Source: Nocardia vulneris (GTDB taxonomy: Bacteria; Actinomycetota; Actinomycetes; Mycobacteriales; Mycobacteriaceae). Taken from it: a stretch of 64,000 bases of DNA. Each line of letters opens with the position of its first letter. Positions within the stretch are counted from its first letter, which is position 1. This document shows, in pieces, positions 8,486 to 17,395 of this stretch. A program made the position numbers and the translations under genes. The DNA is taken from assembly GCF_001613425.1 (NCBI RefSeq), contig NZ_BDCI01000001.1, forward strand, positions 434,001-498,000. Reading direction: 5' to 3'. The notes beneath the pieces are model-generated. The model saw only the letters and a list, made by a program, of their open reading frames with translations, was not told the DNA's origin and did not search any database.

Positions 8486-9373
8486 CTAGCCGTTGTGTTC
8501 TTCGAGTTCGGTGGTCTGCTGGGTGGCGGCCCACGACGCCAGGAGCGCTAGATTGTCGGCGGTGGGCGTGTCCGGGGGTGCGGTGTAGATGGTGAGGTGG
8601 AGGCCGGGTTCGGCGGGGAGTTCGAGGGATTCGACGTCCAAGTCGAGGCGGCCGACGATCGGATGGTGTAGCCGCTTGCGCCCGGATCGGCGCAGGCGCA
8701 CGTCTCGGGATGCCCACCGTTGCCGGAACAGTTCGCTGCACGTCGACAATTCACCGACCAGGGCGATCAGGTCCTCGTCGTGCGGGTCGCGGCCGGCTTC
8801 CATGCGTAGCTTCGCGGCGACGTCGCCGGCGATTCGGTCGTAGTCGACGAAGAAATCTCTGGCTGCCTCGGGAGCCAGATAGACGAACCGTGCGGTGTTC
8901 GCGGGCCGTCGCGGGTCGGCCAGCACCGGTGAAAACAGCGCGCGGGCAAGCTCATTCGTGGCGAGCACGTCATAGCGGCCGTTACAGATCCAGGCCGGGG
9001 CCGCGGAGACGGCGTCGAGCACCTGCTGCAGCGTCGAGCGCACCGGCACAGCAGGTTTGCGCCGGCGGGGACCGCTGGGCGTCCCGGATCGGCGCGCGAG
9101 GTGGAACAGGTGGTCGCGCTCGGCCTCGTCGAGTTGCAAAGCAGCGGCCACCGCACCGAGCACGCCATCGGAGGCCCCGGCGAGACTCCCGCGTTCCATA
9201 CGCACGTAGTAATCGACCGAAACCCCCGCCAGCAGCGCTACCTCCTCGCGACGCAGACCCTTGACCCGACGATTGCCGCCGTAAGCGGGCAGGCCCGCCT
9301 GCTCGGGTGTGATGCGGGCGCGACGCGAGCTGAGGAACTCCCGGATGTCGGTGCGTAGATCCATCGTGGCCAT
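8486..9373 (-). CDS. XRE-family regulator with MmyB-like ligand-binding domain
   Basis: A 295-residue regulator. The N-terminal helix-turn-helix lies at about residues 41-64 (LRREEVALLAGVSVDYYVRM), preceded by the usual FLSSRRARITPEQAGLP. A MmyB/MLTR-type PAS-like domain follows; ARFVYLAPEAARDFF and the closing LTIYTAPPDTPTADNL are typical. In characterised relatives this domain binds a fatty acid or similar ligand. ATG at 9373 or 9364 starts the protein (MATMDL); the frame upstream is a shadow. A same-strand SDR lies 239 bases upstream, and genes of this regulator family often control such oxidoreductases, so co-regulation is plausible. The 239-base gap shows no gene. Confidence 0.87.
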   Translation of the reverse strand: MATMDLRTDIREFLSSRRARITPEQAGLPAYGGNRRVKGLRREEVALLAGVSVDYYVRMERGSLAGASDGVLGAVAAALQLDEAERDHLFHLARRSGTPSGPRRRKPAVPVRSTLQQVLDAVSAAPAWICNGRYDVLATNELARALFSPVLADPRRPANTARFVYLAPEAARDFFVDYDRIAGDVAAKLRMEAGRDPHDEDLIALVGELSTCSELFRQRWASRDVRLRRSGRKRLHHPIVGRLDLDVESLELPAEPGLHLTIYTAPPDTPTADNLALLASWAATQQTTELEEHNG

Positions 9374-9612
9374 CCTTTCACCGTAGGCCCGTCCCGCAGT
9401 TCGAGGGAGGCACTGCGGGTACCCCCGACGACCGCGTTGCGACCGGGATTCGGGGGCGCGTCGTCGGCGCCGCGCCCAGACCTTTCCGGTGCTGGGCGCC
9501 ATCCGCGAGACTGCCGCAATCGACCTCCTCGCTGAACGCACCATCTCACCAGGGATATGGCGCTCGGCAGCATCCGGTGGTGCTCGTTGGACGGAAGGCT
9601 TCGCGCAGGTAC

Positions 9613-10416
9613 CTACGTACCCGTCGCAGTCGTCGCGATACCGCCGTCGACCGGGATGACGGCACCCGTGAGGTAGGCCCCGGCCCGGCTGGCGAGGAAC
9701 ACGGCGACACCGGCCATATCGTCGTCGCGGCCGAGCCGGCGCAGCGGGGCCTTTGCCGCGATCGTGTCTCCGACGGCATCGAGCGTGGACGCCATCATCT
9801 GCGACGGAAACGGGCCAGGCGCGACCGCGTTCACCGTGACGTGCTCGGGGCCCAGCTCTCTGGCGAGCACCCTGGTGAGTTGATGCAGTGCCGCTTTGCT
9901 GCTGGCGTAGGAGTAGTTGGGTGATTCGGCGACGTGGATGGCGGCGATGCTGCCGATGTTGATGACGCGGGCGGGATCGTCGGCGACGCCCGCCTTGCGG
10001 AGTGCGGGAAGCAGCGCCTGCACCAGCCAGAACGGCGTCTTGAGATTGAGGTCGAGCACTGTGTCCCAGGCCTCGTCCGGGAACGTCGCCAGCGGCTCGC
10101 GCCACATCGCGCCCGCGTTGTTGACGAGGATGTCCAGGCGTGGCGAGTCGGCCTCGACCAGATCGGCGAGGCGACGGCATTCGTCGTGCCTGGACAGATC
10201 GGCGGGGATCGCTCGAACGTCGCCGAATTCGGACAGTAGACGCTGTGCCCGCTCGCACGTGTCCGGCTTACGCGAGCTGACTACGACGCGTGCGCCCGCC
10301 TGGAGCAGACCGCGCGCTATCATCAGCCCGATGCCACCGGTGCCGCCGGTGACCAGAGCGTACTTCCCGCTCAGATCGAAAAGTTCTGCGTGCGTGGCGA
10401 ATTGGTTGCCTGTCAT
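9613..10416 (-). CDS. Short-chain dehydrogenase/reductase (SDR)
   Basis: A 267-residue classical SDR with TGGTGGIG (23-30), NNAG (99-102), catalytic Ser156, and Tyr170/Lys174 in YSYASSK. Arg49 after the second strand suggests NADP(H). The layout resembles gluconate 5-dehydrogenase and 3-ketoacyl reductase-type enzymes, which the sequence alone cannot separate. It lies upstream of the XRE/MmyB-like regulator on the same strand. Upstream 10417-10680 holds no gene. Confidence 0.87.
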   Translation of the reverse strand: MTGNQFATHAELFDLSGKYALVTGGTGGIGLMIARGLLQAGARVVVSSRKPDTCERAQRLLSEFGDVRAIPADLSRHDECRRLADLVEADSPRLDILVNNAGAMWREPLATFPDEAWDTVLDLNLKTPFWLVQALLPALRKAGVADDPARVINIGSIAAIHVAESPNYSYASSKAALHQLTRVLARELGPEHVTVNAVAPGPFPSQMMASTLDAVGDTIAAKAPLRRLGRDDDMAGVAVFLASRAGAYLTGAVIPVDGGIATTATGT

Positions 10417-10680
10417 TGGTCTCCGTCCTTGCTGCCGGGGCAGAATGCGCGGACACGATCGCGCATTCGGGGGCAGCTGCAGTGCGTGTCCATGGAATGT
10501 CGTCGGCGGCTTGTCGAGGGAGCTGTAACCGACTCGACAAGGCTGACAGGCATTTCGGATGTCCGGGAGACCCTGGCGATACAGGTACTGTGTGTGCCCC
10601 CTTGCTCTGCACTGCCATCACCGTTTTCGCACAGTCACTTTCGTGATTGCCGCGATCTGTAGCGCAACTCGGCCGTGCGG

Positions 10681-10866
10681 TCAGTCGCTGCCACGTCGTG
10701 TGGACTCTTCCGCCGTGGCTGTCCATCCGGCGTCGAGGAGGGCGAAGATCCGGTCGAGCGCCGCGTCCGGGTCGTCTCGTCCGTGGACGAGACTGACGGC
10801 TTCGAGGGCGAAGTGGGCCAGCGCCTGCGCGGCGGGATCGCCTTCGGGCAGCCCGGCGTCGGCGAA
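10681..10866 (-). pseudogene. C-terminal remnant of a TetR-family regulator
   Basis: The minus frame that ends with TGA at 10681-10683 encodes 61 residues including GLPEGDPAAQALAHFALEAV, RDDPDAALDRIFALLDAGW and TATAEEST. This is the typical last two helices of an actinobacterial TetR ligand domain. The frame has a TAG immediately upstream (10867-10869), no start codon and no HTH, so the N-terminal two thirds are gone. It sits 72 bases past the stop of the proline iminopeptidase-like gene on the same strand, where the product would once have been co-transcribed. The wider gap 10417-10938 contains no other gene. Confidence 0.55.
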
Positions 10867-10938
10867 CTACCATGCCCGCGCAGCCGAATATCGACGCAGG
10901 CAACAGAATTCATAGGCGGGACACGAGGGCGCTCCGGT

Positions 10939-12207
10939 TCAGATCTGGCCGCGCAGCATGCGCAGCAGGTGGTCGAGGACGCGTCCGCTACTGACCCGCA
11001 GTCCGTCGTGCTCGTGTTCGTTGGTCGCCCACAGCCGTAGACCTTTGATGGTCTCGGCGGTCTGCAGCGAGTATGTGGCATCGACGTACATGTCGTCGAG
11101 GTAGACGGCGGCGGCCACGGGGACCTCGTTCGCGGCCAGGCGTTGCGGGTCGTAGAGGTCGGGCCAGTCCGCGCGGGCGAACAGCAGCTCGGCGGTCGCG
11201 CGCAGGGGCACGAGACAGGGTTGGTCGAAGTGGCACGGGTAGGTCATCTCACCGGTGAACAACACCGGATCGTCCCCGGCCAGCGCAGTGCGCGCGTCGA
11301 ACTGGGGGAACTCGCCGCGTATGCGCTGCGCCGCCCAGTTGGTGGCGCCGGTGCCGCGCTGGGCGTAGGTGAGTTCATGCATGAGCGGGTTCAGCGGCAG
11401 TTGGGCGTAGCTGAGGAAACCCGCGATGCGGGCGAGCAGGCTGTCGGACAATTCTGTTCCAGCCCAAGGGGTTTCGAGAAGGTAGTGCAGCACTTCCGCG
11501 CCGTCGCGGGTGCCGAGCATCAGTCCGAGCGACTGGAATGCCTCGACGGTGAGCAAGGATCCGTCGGGCAGCGGCGCCGGGCGCTCGATCAGGTGCGCGG
11601 CGATGCGCCGGACCGCGGCGGCGTCCTGCGGGTACCGGCGGTAGTACGCGGTGTTCTTGTGGTGCACGCGCGGATAGGTGGCGCGGTAGACCTCGTCGGC
11701 GGTGGCGCGCAAACCGGGAAGACCGCCGGTGATTATTGCTTCGCGCAGACCCTCGGGCGCGAACGAGAGGTAGGTGACGGTGCACATGCCGCCGAAGCTC
11801 TGGCCGAGCACCGACCATGGTTCGCCGATCAGTGTTCGCCGGATCAGTTCGGCGTCGCGGACAATCGCGTCGGCACGGAAATGGGTGAGATAGTCGGCTT
11901 GGGCGGCCGACGCGCCACGGGCGGGGAGCGTTTGCCGGGTGATCGGGCTGGAGCGGCCCGTGCCGCGCTGGTCGAGCAGTAGGACGCGGTAGTCGTCGAG
12001 TGCACGGTCCAGCCAGGAATCCCGGCCGATCGGACGCGGCGGCACCATGCCGGGGCCACCTTGCAGAAACAGCAGCCAGGGCAGCTGCTCGCGTTCGCGT
12101 CCGGTGGCCACGACCTCGCGAGCGTAGATGTCGAGGTGCTCGCCATCGGGCTGATCATGGTCGAGGGGGACGGAAAAGTGGTGGTCGGTCAGCGTTACAC
12201 CGTGCAT
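10939..12207 (-). CDS. Alpha/beta hydrolase, proline iminopeptidase-like
   Basis: A 422-residue member of the peptidase S33 / prolyl aminopeptidase group. The family oxyanion motif HGGPG appears as LQGGPG near residues 49-53. The DQRGTGRS segment (79-86) is present, and the nucleophile elbow is GQSFGG with Ser near 137. Length and the helical cap fit actinobacterial enzymes that remove N-terminal Pro; many such annotations are unproven and other small amides or esters are possible. A TetR remnant follows on the same strand. The ATG at 12207 gives a normal start. Confidence 0.82.
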   Translation of the reverse strand: MHGVTLTDHHFSVPLDHDQPDGEHLDIYAREVVATGREREQLPWLLFLQGGPGMVPPRPIGRDSWLDRALDDYRVLLLDQRGTGRSSPITRQTLPARGASAAQADYLTHFRADAIVRDAELIRRTLIGEPWSVLGQSFGGMCTVTYLSFAPEGLREAIITGGLPGLRATADEVYRATYPRVHHKNTAYYRRYPQDAAAVRRIAAHLIERPAPLPDGSLLTVEAFQSLGLMLGTRDGAEVLHYLLETPWAGTELSDSLLARIAGFLSYAQLPLNPLMHELTYAQRGTGATNWAAQRIRGEFPQFDARTALAGDDPVLFTGEMTYPCHFDQPCLVPLRATAELLFARADWPDLYDPQRLAANEVPVAAAVYLDDMYVDATYSLQTAETIKGLRLWATNEHEHDGLRVSSGRVLDHLLRMLRGQI

Positions 12208-12258
12208 GGAAAGCTCCTTTGCGGCAACGAGTTATCTTGGTACGGGCGTTGTTTCGGC

Positions 12259-13170
12259 TTACGTCGAGCATTGTCGCCGCGTCGAACTCGGCTTCGTGCC
12301 GATGCTGATGGCATTGGCCGCGATGATCGCCGCGATGCTCGACCAAGCGGCCACGTCGAGCCGCTGACCCAGCACGAGCGCACCGACGACCGCGGCGAGC
12401 ACCGGGTTGACGCTCATGAACAACCCGAACGCCGCAGCGGGAACGCGACGCAGCGTGAACAGATCCGCCAGGAACGGCACAGCGGAGGCGAGGATGCCGC
12501 ACGCGACAGCCGCACCGACCGCACCGATCGAAGGTGGGTGATGCACCACGACACCCACACCGAGCGGCAGGTATATCAGGGCAGACAGCCCTGCGGCGGC
12601 CGCTGTGCCTTGCGCCCCGGAAAAGCGCTGTCCGAGGGAACGGTTGAGCAGGATGTAGCCTGCCCAGCAGGCAGCGGCGAGCAGCGCAAGCCCCATGCCG
12701 AGATAGTCGGCGGTGGGGCGCGGGCGCATCAGCACGACGACCCCCGCGACGGCGAGCACGGCACAGCCCAGGTCCACGCGTCGGCGCGAGCCGGCCAGCG
12801 CGATCGTGAGGGGACCGAGGAACTCCAGGGTCACCGCCAAGCCGAGACCGATCCGGTCGATCGCGGTATAGAGCGACAGGTTCACCACACCGAAGACGAT
12901 CGCGAGCAGCAGCACCGGCCCCCACTGGCGTCGCGTGAAGGACCGAAAGCGCGGCCGGCCGACCGCGAGCAGCACCGCCGCCGCGACGCACTGACGGACC
13001 GCGACGACGCCGACCGGGCCGAGCACCGGGAAGGCCAACGACCCGATCGCGGCGCCGAGCTGGTTCGAAAGGCCGCTGGCGAGCATCGTGCAGACTCCGG
13101 CAATCGGCACGGCACCGGGTTTCGCGGGCAGGACGGCAAGCTCTGCCGGGCGGGTGGGGTCTGCTTGCAC
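12259..13170 (-). CDS. EamA/RhtA-type membrane transporter
   Basis: About 303 residues with ten predicted membrane helices in two EamA repeats. Repeat 1 includes LVVGR-like helix ends, ending near MRPRPTADYLG. Repeat 2 contains AACWAGYILLNRSLGQRFSG and FGLFMSVNPVLAAVVGALVLGQ, a hallmark of the RhtA threonine/homoserine exporter branch. It should export amino acids or related metabolites. GTG at 13170 is preferred over the farther ATG at 13218, because the longer N-terminus overlaps the promoter of the divergent LysR gene. The divergent LysR regulator at 13239 probably controls it. Confidence 0.82.
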   Translation of the reverse strand: MQADPTRPAELAVLPAKPGAVPIAGVCTMLASGLSNQLGAAIGSLAFPVLGPVGVVAVRQCVAAAVLLAVGRPRFRSFTRRQWGPVLLLAIVFGVVNLSLYTAIDRIGLGLAVTLEFLGPLTIALAGSRRRVDLGCAVLAVAGVVVLMRPRPTADYLGMGLALLAAACWAGYILLNRSLGQRFSGAQGTAAAAGLSALIYLPLGVGVVVHHPPSIGAVGAAVACGILASAVPFLADLFTLRRVPAAAFGLFMSVNPVLAAVVGALVLGQRLDVAAWSSIAAIIAANAISIGTKPSSTRRQCST

Positions 13171-13238
13171 CCACCGATCCTGTGCCGCCGCCGCACATTC
13201 GCAAAATGCATGGCGCACACCAACTATACGATCTGGTT

Positions 13239-14090
13239 ATGGATATCGAGCTGCGTCAGTTGCGTTGCCTCGTCGCGATCGTCGACGAAGGCACGTTCAC
13301 CGATGCCGCAATCGCTCTCGGCGTCTCACAGGCAGCCGTCTCGCGCACCCTCTCGGCGCTCGAGCAGCGCCTCGGCGTCCGGCTACTGCGGCGCACGTCG
13401 CGCGAAACCGCGCCGACCACGATCGGACTACGCGTTGTGGCGCACGCCCGGCGCGTGCTGAGCGAAGTCGAAAACCTGGTCCAGGAAGCTACATCGGGCC
13501 ACGTCGAACTGCGTATCGGTCACTCCTGGTCGGCACTCGGCCGACGCACACTCGCCTTTCAGCACCGCTGGCAGGCAGCACACCCGGAAACGCAACTGCA
13601 CCTGCTCCGCATCAACTCCCCGAGCGCCGGGCTGGCCGAGGGTACCGCCGACCTCGGAGTCATTCGCAAGCCGTTGACGGACCGCCGCTTCGAGAGCGCC
13701 ATCGTCGGTCTGGAAGCACGCTGGTGCGCGCTCGCCGCCGCCGACCCCCTGGCGCGACGCCGCTCCGTACGTCTGGCCGATCTCAGCAACCGCGTCCTGC
13801 TCGTCGACCGGCGCACCGGAACGACCACCACGGATCTGTGGCCCGCGCACGCGCGCCCCGCAGAACAGGAGAGCCGCGACATCGACGACTGGCTCACCGT
13901 CATCGCCACCGGCCGCTGCGTGGGAGTCACCGCGGAATCCGTCGTCGACCAATATCCTCGCCCCGGCGTCGCCTACCTGCCGGTACGCGACGCCGAACCC
14001 GTAGCCGTACAACTGGTCTGGTGGCGCGACGACCCCCACCCCGCCACCCGCACCGTGCTCGAGCTGCTCACCGAGCTCTACCGCACATGA
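13239..14090 (+). CDS. LysR-family transcriptional regulator
   Basis: A 283-residue LysR regulator. The HTH reads LRQLRCLVAIVDEGTFTDAA, then recognition helix GVSQAAVSRTLSALEQRLGV. The ligand-binding domain follows from about residue 88. ATG at 13239 (MDIELRQLRCL) is the family-typical start; the frame opens earlier at 13182. It is divergent from the EamA transporter, the normal geometry for LysR control of an exporter with the exported compound as co-inducer. That link is inference. The 219 bases downstream (14091-14309) show no gene. Confidence 0.87.
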   Translation: MDIELRQLRCLVAIVDEGTFTDAAIALGVSQAAVSRTLSALEQRLGVRLLRRTSRETAPTTIGLRVVAHARRVLSEVENLVQEATSGHVELRIGHSWSALGRRTLAFQHRWQAAHPETQLHLLRINSPSAGLAEGTADLGVIRKPLTDRRFESAIVGLEARWCALAAADPLARRRSVRLADLSNRVLLVDRRTGTTTTDLWPAHARPAEQESRDIDDWLTVIATGRCVGVTAESVVDQYPRPGVAYLPVRDAEPVAVQLVWWRDDPHPATRTVLELLTELYRT

Positions 14091-14309
14091 AGCTCGAAAC
14101 CCACACCGCGAACGGTCGGGCGAAGGCCCTCAACAGATCCTGGTGACGATCCACCACTCGCTGCTGGGTCACGCTGCGGGTCTGGGTCGGCGATGTGCAG
14201 CGGCTGACGGTATCACTCGATTCATGGTGTCACTGTGACGGGCGGCCGACGACAAACGGATACCGCCGCTGCCGGAATGTCGTGAACCTTTCACGGGCGA
14301 TCGCGGCGC

Positions 14310-14807
14310 TCAATACCCCGGTTTCGGGAGCGCGGTCGGCAGCGGATGATGTTCGGCCAGTGACAGTTTGAAACCCACGTGGCTGGCTTCGAAACCGAGT
14401 TTGCCGTAGAAGCGGTGTGCGTCCGTGCGGCTACCGTGCGAGGTCAATTGCACCAGCGCACACCCGTGCGCCCTTGCCCGCCGCACGCACTCTTCGATGA
14501 GCTGTCCGCCCAGACCGTTGCCACGCAGCGGTCGATCCACGCGCACCGCCTCGATCTGCGCCCGCACCGCACCCTTGTGGGCAAGACCCGGCAGGAAGCT
14601 GAGTTGCGCGGTGCCGACCACGGCACCGTGGTGTTCGGCTACCAGCAGTTCCTGGCGCGGGTCGGCATCGATCACGGCGAAGGCCGCGCGATACGGGCCC
14701 AGATCGTCCACCGACTCGCGGGCGCTACCCAACGTGTCATCGGCGAGCATCCGCACCAGCGCCGGAAGGTCCTCGATCGTCGCGGACCGAAAGATGATCT
14801 CGTCCAT
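14310..14807 (-). CDS. GNAT-family N-acetyltransferase
   Basis: A 165-residue acetyltransferase. It shows the GNAT beta4 strand (AQIEAVRVDRPLRGNGLGGQ), in which RGNGLGG is the acetyl-CoA pyrophosphate loop (motif A). It also has the C-terminal TDAHRFYGKLGFEASHVGFK of motif B, common in this family. The acceptor substrate is not indicated. It is divergent from the coiled-coil gene across a 342-base region with repeats. Confidence 0.87.
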   Translation of the reverse strand: MDEIIFRSATIEDLPALVRMLADDTLGSARESVDDLGPYRAAFAVIDADPRQELLVAEHHGAVVGTAQLSFLPGLAHKGAVRAQIEAVRVDRPLRGNGLGGQLIEECVRRARAHGCALVQLTSHGSRTDAHRFYGKLGFEASHVGFKLSLAEHHPLPTALPKPGY

Positions 14808-15019
14808 ACACCGATTCCATCATGAGCCGGGAGAGGGCTACCGCCCGCTTCCCACTGGGGCCGGGCTCGTCACTCGGACGGTTCGAACGGGAACACCGAA
14901 TTGGTACCGGCGTACAGGGGTGCACAGTTTTCGACAGGTTCAGTCGCAGTTTCGTTTCGTATGCGCCAACCAAACGTAAACGTAATAACGACAGGGGAGT
15001 TGGGCGACCGCTCCGAGTC

Positions 15020-15054
15020 CTGACCGCCGATAATGTTCACTTATCGGCGGTCAG
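15020..15054. promoter_or_regulatory. Perfect 14-bp inverted repeat in the 342-base GNAT/coiled-coil intergenic region
   Basis: Arms CTGACCGCCGATAA (15020-15033) and TTATCGGCGGTCAG (15041-15054) are exact complements with a 7-base loop. No T-run follows, so it does not look like a simple intrinsic terminator. The gap 14808-15149 is noticeably AT-richer than its surroundings. It also holds two copies of TTTCGTTTCGT (14950-14960 and 15096-15106), one on each side of the hairpin. The arrangement looks like a control region for the coiled-coil gene starting at 15150. No tRNA or small gene is evident. Confidence 0.6.
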
Positions 15055-15149
15055 AACTGAGGGTTGAGCAATGAGTCCTCCTGCGACACGACAGATTTCG
15101 TTTCGTGTGAATACGTCACTATTGACGAAACCAACGCTACGATTTTCGA

Positions 15150-16268
15150 GTGTCCAACGTCTGCAACTACCCGGGCTGTGCTCGACCCATCACGCGCGGC
15201 GGGGGCCCCGGCCGTCCGTCGGAATACTGTGATCACCCGGATCACACGAGATGGCGCGCGTGGCGGGAACGGCAACGGCTACAACAGGAGTCGGAGGTAG
15301 TCGACGCTTCCGTCACTGTGACGCAGCAGGGGCCGGTGACCGTGGCCCGGTTACGTGCGGATGAGCTGCTCACTCAATTCCGTGGTCTCGCAGATCAACT
15401 GGGCAATACGCTGAACGCCGCCGTCGCCGAACTGTCCACGCTCGGCGATCCCTCGGTGGCCGAGGCGCAGGTCCAGGCGGTGCAAGCCGATGCGGCGCGC
15501 CGGATCGCGGAGGCCGAAATGGCTACTGTCGCGGCCGAACAGGCGCGCCGCGAAGCCGAGGAAGCGCGAGCGCTGGCCGAAGCCGCGGCCGATGACGCCG
15601 CCGGCGCGGCCGAACGGGCGGAAGCCGCGATCGCCGACGCGCACAGCACCCGCGACGACGCGCTACGCGAGGTCGAACGCACCACCCGTCAGGCCGCCGA
15701 CGATGTGTTCGCCGCGCGTAGCGAGGCCGAGGCCGAGGTCCGCACCGCGCGCCGCGAAGCCGCGGAGGAGATCGCACGGATCCGACAGGAAGCGGCCGAA
15801 CAGGTCGAGCGCGCCGAACGGCGGGCCGCCACCGACATCGCGCACGCGGAACGCGAAGCGGCGGCCAAGGTCGGCGCCGCGCACTCCGAGCGCGACCTCG
15901 CCGTGCAGCGCGCCGCCGACGCCGAACGGGCGACCGAACGCGCGGAGCAGGCGGCGATGGAACGGATCGAAGCCGCCAACGAGGCGCGCGAAGAATGGCG
16001 CCGGGTCCGCGTCGAACTCGACAGCACCCGCACCGAACTCGCCGACACCCGACGCACCGCTGCCGCCGACATCGCGGCCGCCCGCGCAGAATCCAGTGCC
16101 GCAGTAGAGAAGGTCCGCACCGAAGCTGCCCAGCGAATCGACGCGCTCGACGAGGCTCGCGCGCAAACACTTGCTCGCGCCGAACGCGCCGAGGCGCAAC
16201 TGGACGAACTACTCGCCGAAGCCCGTCGCCCGGTTACCGACCGCCCAGCACGAGCGGGTGCCTCGTAG
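15150..16268 (+). CDS. Cys-motif plus long coiled-coil protein of unknown function
   Basis: A 372-residue protein starting at GTG 15150. The first 40 residues carry a compact Cys/His cluster (CNYPGCARPI, then GRPSEYCDHPDH), which looks like a small zinc-binding or treble-clef knot. Residues from about 65 to 360 are almost continuous Ala/Glu/Arg heptads (EAEMATVAAEQARREAEEAR and similar), a long parallel coiled coil. There is no signal peptide or membrane helix. This design recalls plasmid- and phage-encoded KfrA-like DNA-binding proteins with long coiled-coil tails, but the head is different and the role is unknown. It stands alone, with a hairpin region upstream and a repeat/terminator downstream. 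Confidence 0.75.
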   Translation: MSNVCNYPGCARPITRGGGPGRPSEYCDHPDHTRWRAWRERQRLQQESEVVDASVTVTQQGPVTVARLRADELLTQFRGLADQLGNTLNAAVAELSTLGDPSVAEAQVQAVQADAARRIAEAEMATVAAEQARREAEEARALAEAAADDAAGAAERAEAAIADAHSTRDDALREVERTTRQAADDVFAARSEAEAEVRTARREAAEEIARIRQEAAEQVERAERRAATDIAHAEREAAAKVGAAHSERDLAVQRAADAERATERAEQAAMERIEAANEAREEWRRVRVELDSTRTELADTRRTAAADIAAARAESSAAVEKVRTEAAQRIDALDEARAQTLARAERAEAQLDELLAEARRPVTDRPARAGAS

Positions 16269-16362
16269 CCGCGGTGCCGGTGACCACCTTTGTGGGCACT
16301 TAGTAGCCGCGATGTCGGTGACCACCCGTGCGGGGCTTCCTAGCCGGGGCGCCGGTGACTAC
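16266..16362 (+). repeat. Three imperfect tandem repeats overlapping the coiled-coil stop codon
   Basis: Units of about 22 bases begin at 16266, 16304 and 16341 with the shared form TAGCCGCGGTGCCGGTGACC, spaced 38 and 37 bases apart. The first unit supplies the TAG stop of the coiled-coil gene. The spacers are only loosely similar. They may be slipped copies of the gene end or of a terminator. Confidence 0.55.
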
Positions 16363-16379
16363 GCACAGGGGTCACCGGC
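16351..16379. terminator. Likely terminator hairpin between convergent genes
   Basis: GCCGGTGAC (16351-16359) and GTCACCGGC (16371-16379) form a 9-bp perfect GC-rich stem with an 11-base loop. It sits between the stops of the coiled-coil gene (16268) and the LLM oxidoreductase (16421), where a bidirectional terminator is expected. There is no clear U-tract, as is common in high-GC actinobacteria. Confidence 0.55.
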
Positions 16380-16420
16380 ACCGCGTCAGCATGATTTCGA
16401 AAGAGCGCTCGTCGCGCCAC

Positions 16421-17311
16421 CTACTCGCCGCACAAGGCCCGGACAGCCGGGACGACGTCGCCGATCCAGCGGCGGAGTTGGGTTTCGTCCTCGGACTCCG
16501 GCCAGTACACGAACGTGTCGAAGCCGGTTTCGGTGGCGAGGTCGGCCAGAATGCGGGCCCAGCCGGCGGCGTCGGTGCGGATCTTTTCCTCACCGCGCAG
16601 GGTTACCGGGCCGGGCGCGTCGGTGATGGTGCCGACCAGTTGCGCCATCCGGGTGATGTCGGTCGGCGCGCGGCCCGCGTCGACCGCTGCGGCCGAGATG
16701 ATGTCTTGCGTCGCTTGCCATTTCTCGTAGGGCAGGTAGTGCGGAATGGGTGCGGCCCAGCCGTCGGCAATGCGCCCGGTGAGCGCGTTCGCCTTCGGGC
16801 CGACACTGCCGAACCAGATCCCGACCGGATGGGCGGGCGCGGGGCCGGACTGCACACCGTGCACGGTGTAGTGCGTGCCGTCGACTTTCGCTTTCGTCCC
16901 GGGCTGCCACATGGCACGGATGACGGCGGTCGCTTCTTCGAGCGCTTGCAACGCTTCGGGATTCGATCGCGTCGGGCCGCCCATGGCGCGGATGGCGGGC
17001 CAGAATGCGCCGGCGCCCAACGCGAGTTCGAAGCGTCCGCCGCTGAGCAGGTCCAGGGTCGCCGCCTGCTTGCCGAGCATGGCGGGCCCGCGCAGCGGCA
17101 GACTCGCCACGTCCGGAAACACCCGCAGCCGTTCGGTTTCCGCCAACACGGTGGCGATCACCGCGAAGGTGTCGGCCAGCCCGCCGGCGTACGGGTGGTC
17201 CTGGATGCCGAGCAGATCAAGACCTTCCCGATCTGCCACCTGCGCCAGCGCGCGCAGCCGCGGCAGTTCGGTCGCCGTCGGCGCCCACTGAATACCGAAT
17301 CGTAAACTCAC
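16421..17311 (-). CDS. LLM-class (probably F420-dependent) oxidoreductase
   Basis: A 296-residue luciferase-like TIM-barrel enzyme. Recognisable family pieces are the opening RFGIQWAPTATE, GIQDHPYAG, AATLDLLSGGRFELALGAG and IWFGSVGPKANALTGRIADG. These fit the F420-dependent LLM group common in mycobacteria and nocardiae, which transfers hydride between F420 and alcohols, aldehydes or CoA esters. FMN use cannot be excluded by eye. The gene stands alone on the minus strand, 84 bases downstream of the amidase stop, and may be co-transcribed with it. Confidence 0.85.
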   Translation of the reverse strand: MSLRFGIQWAPTATELPRLRALAQVADREGLDLLGIQDHPYAGGLADTFAVIATVLAETERLRVFPDVASLPLRGPAMLGKQAATLDLLSGGRFELALGAGAFWPAIRAMGGPTRSNPEALQALEEATAVIRAMWQPGTKAKVDGTHYTVHGVQSGPAPAHPVGIWFGSVGPKANALTGRIADGWAAPIPHYLPYEKWQATQDIISAAAVDAGRAPTDITRMAQLVGTITDAPGPVTLRGEEKIRTDAAGWARILADLATETGFDTFVYWPESEDETQLRRWIGDVVPAVRALCGE

Positions 17312-17395
17312 CCCGCGATCATGCCATTCACCGGCGCAACGGATGATCTTGATGCGACCGAACGGCTGCCCGGCGGCGAAGCCCGCGCTCGCTCG

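Noticed and set aside
8486..10258. 590-codon minus frame joining the XRE regulator to a long upstream extension
   Set aside because: The upstream 290 codons are an arginine-rich shadow of the SDR gene; the XRE protein begins naturally at 9373.
14878..14905. GGTTCGAAC resembling a tRNA T-loop
   Set aside because: No acceptor stem, anticodon arm or D-arm can be built around it.
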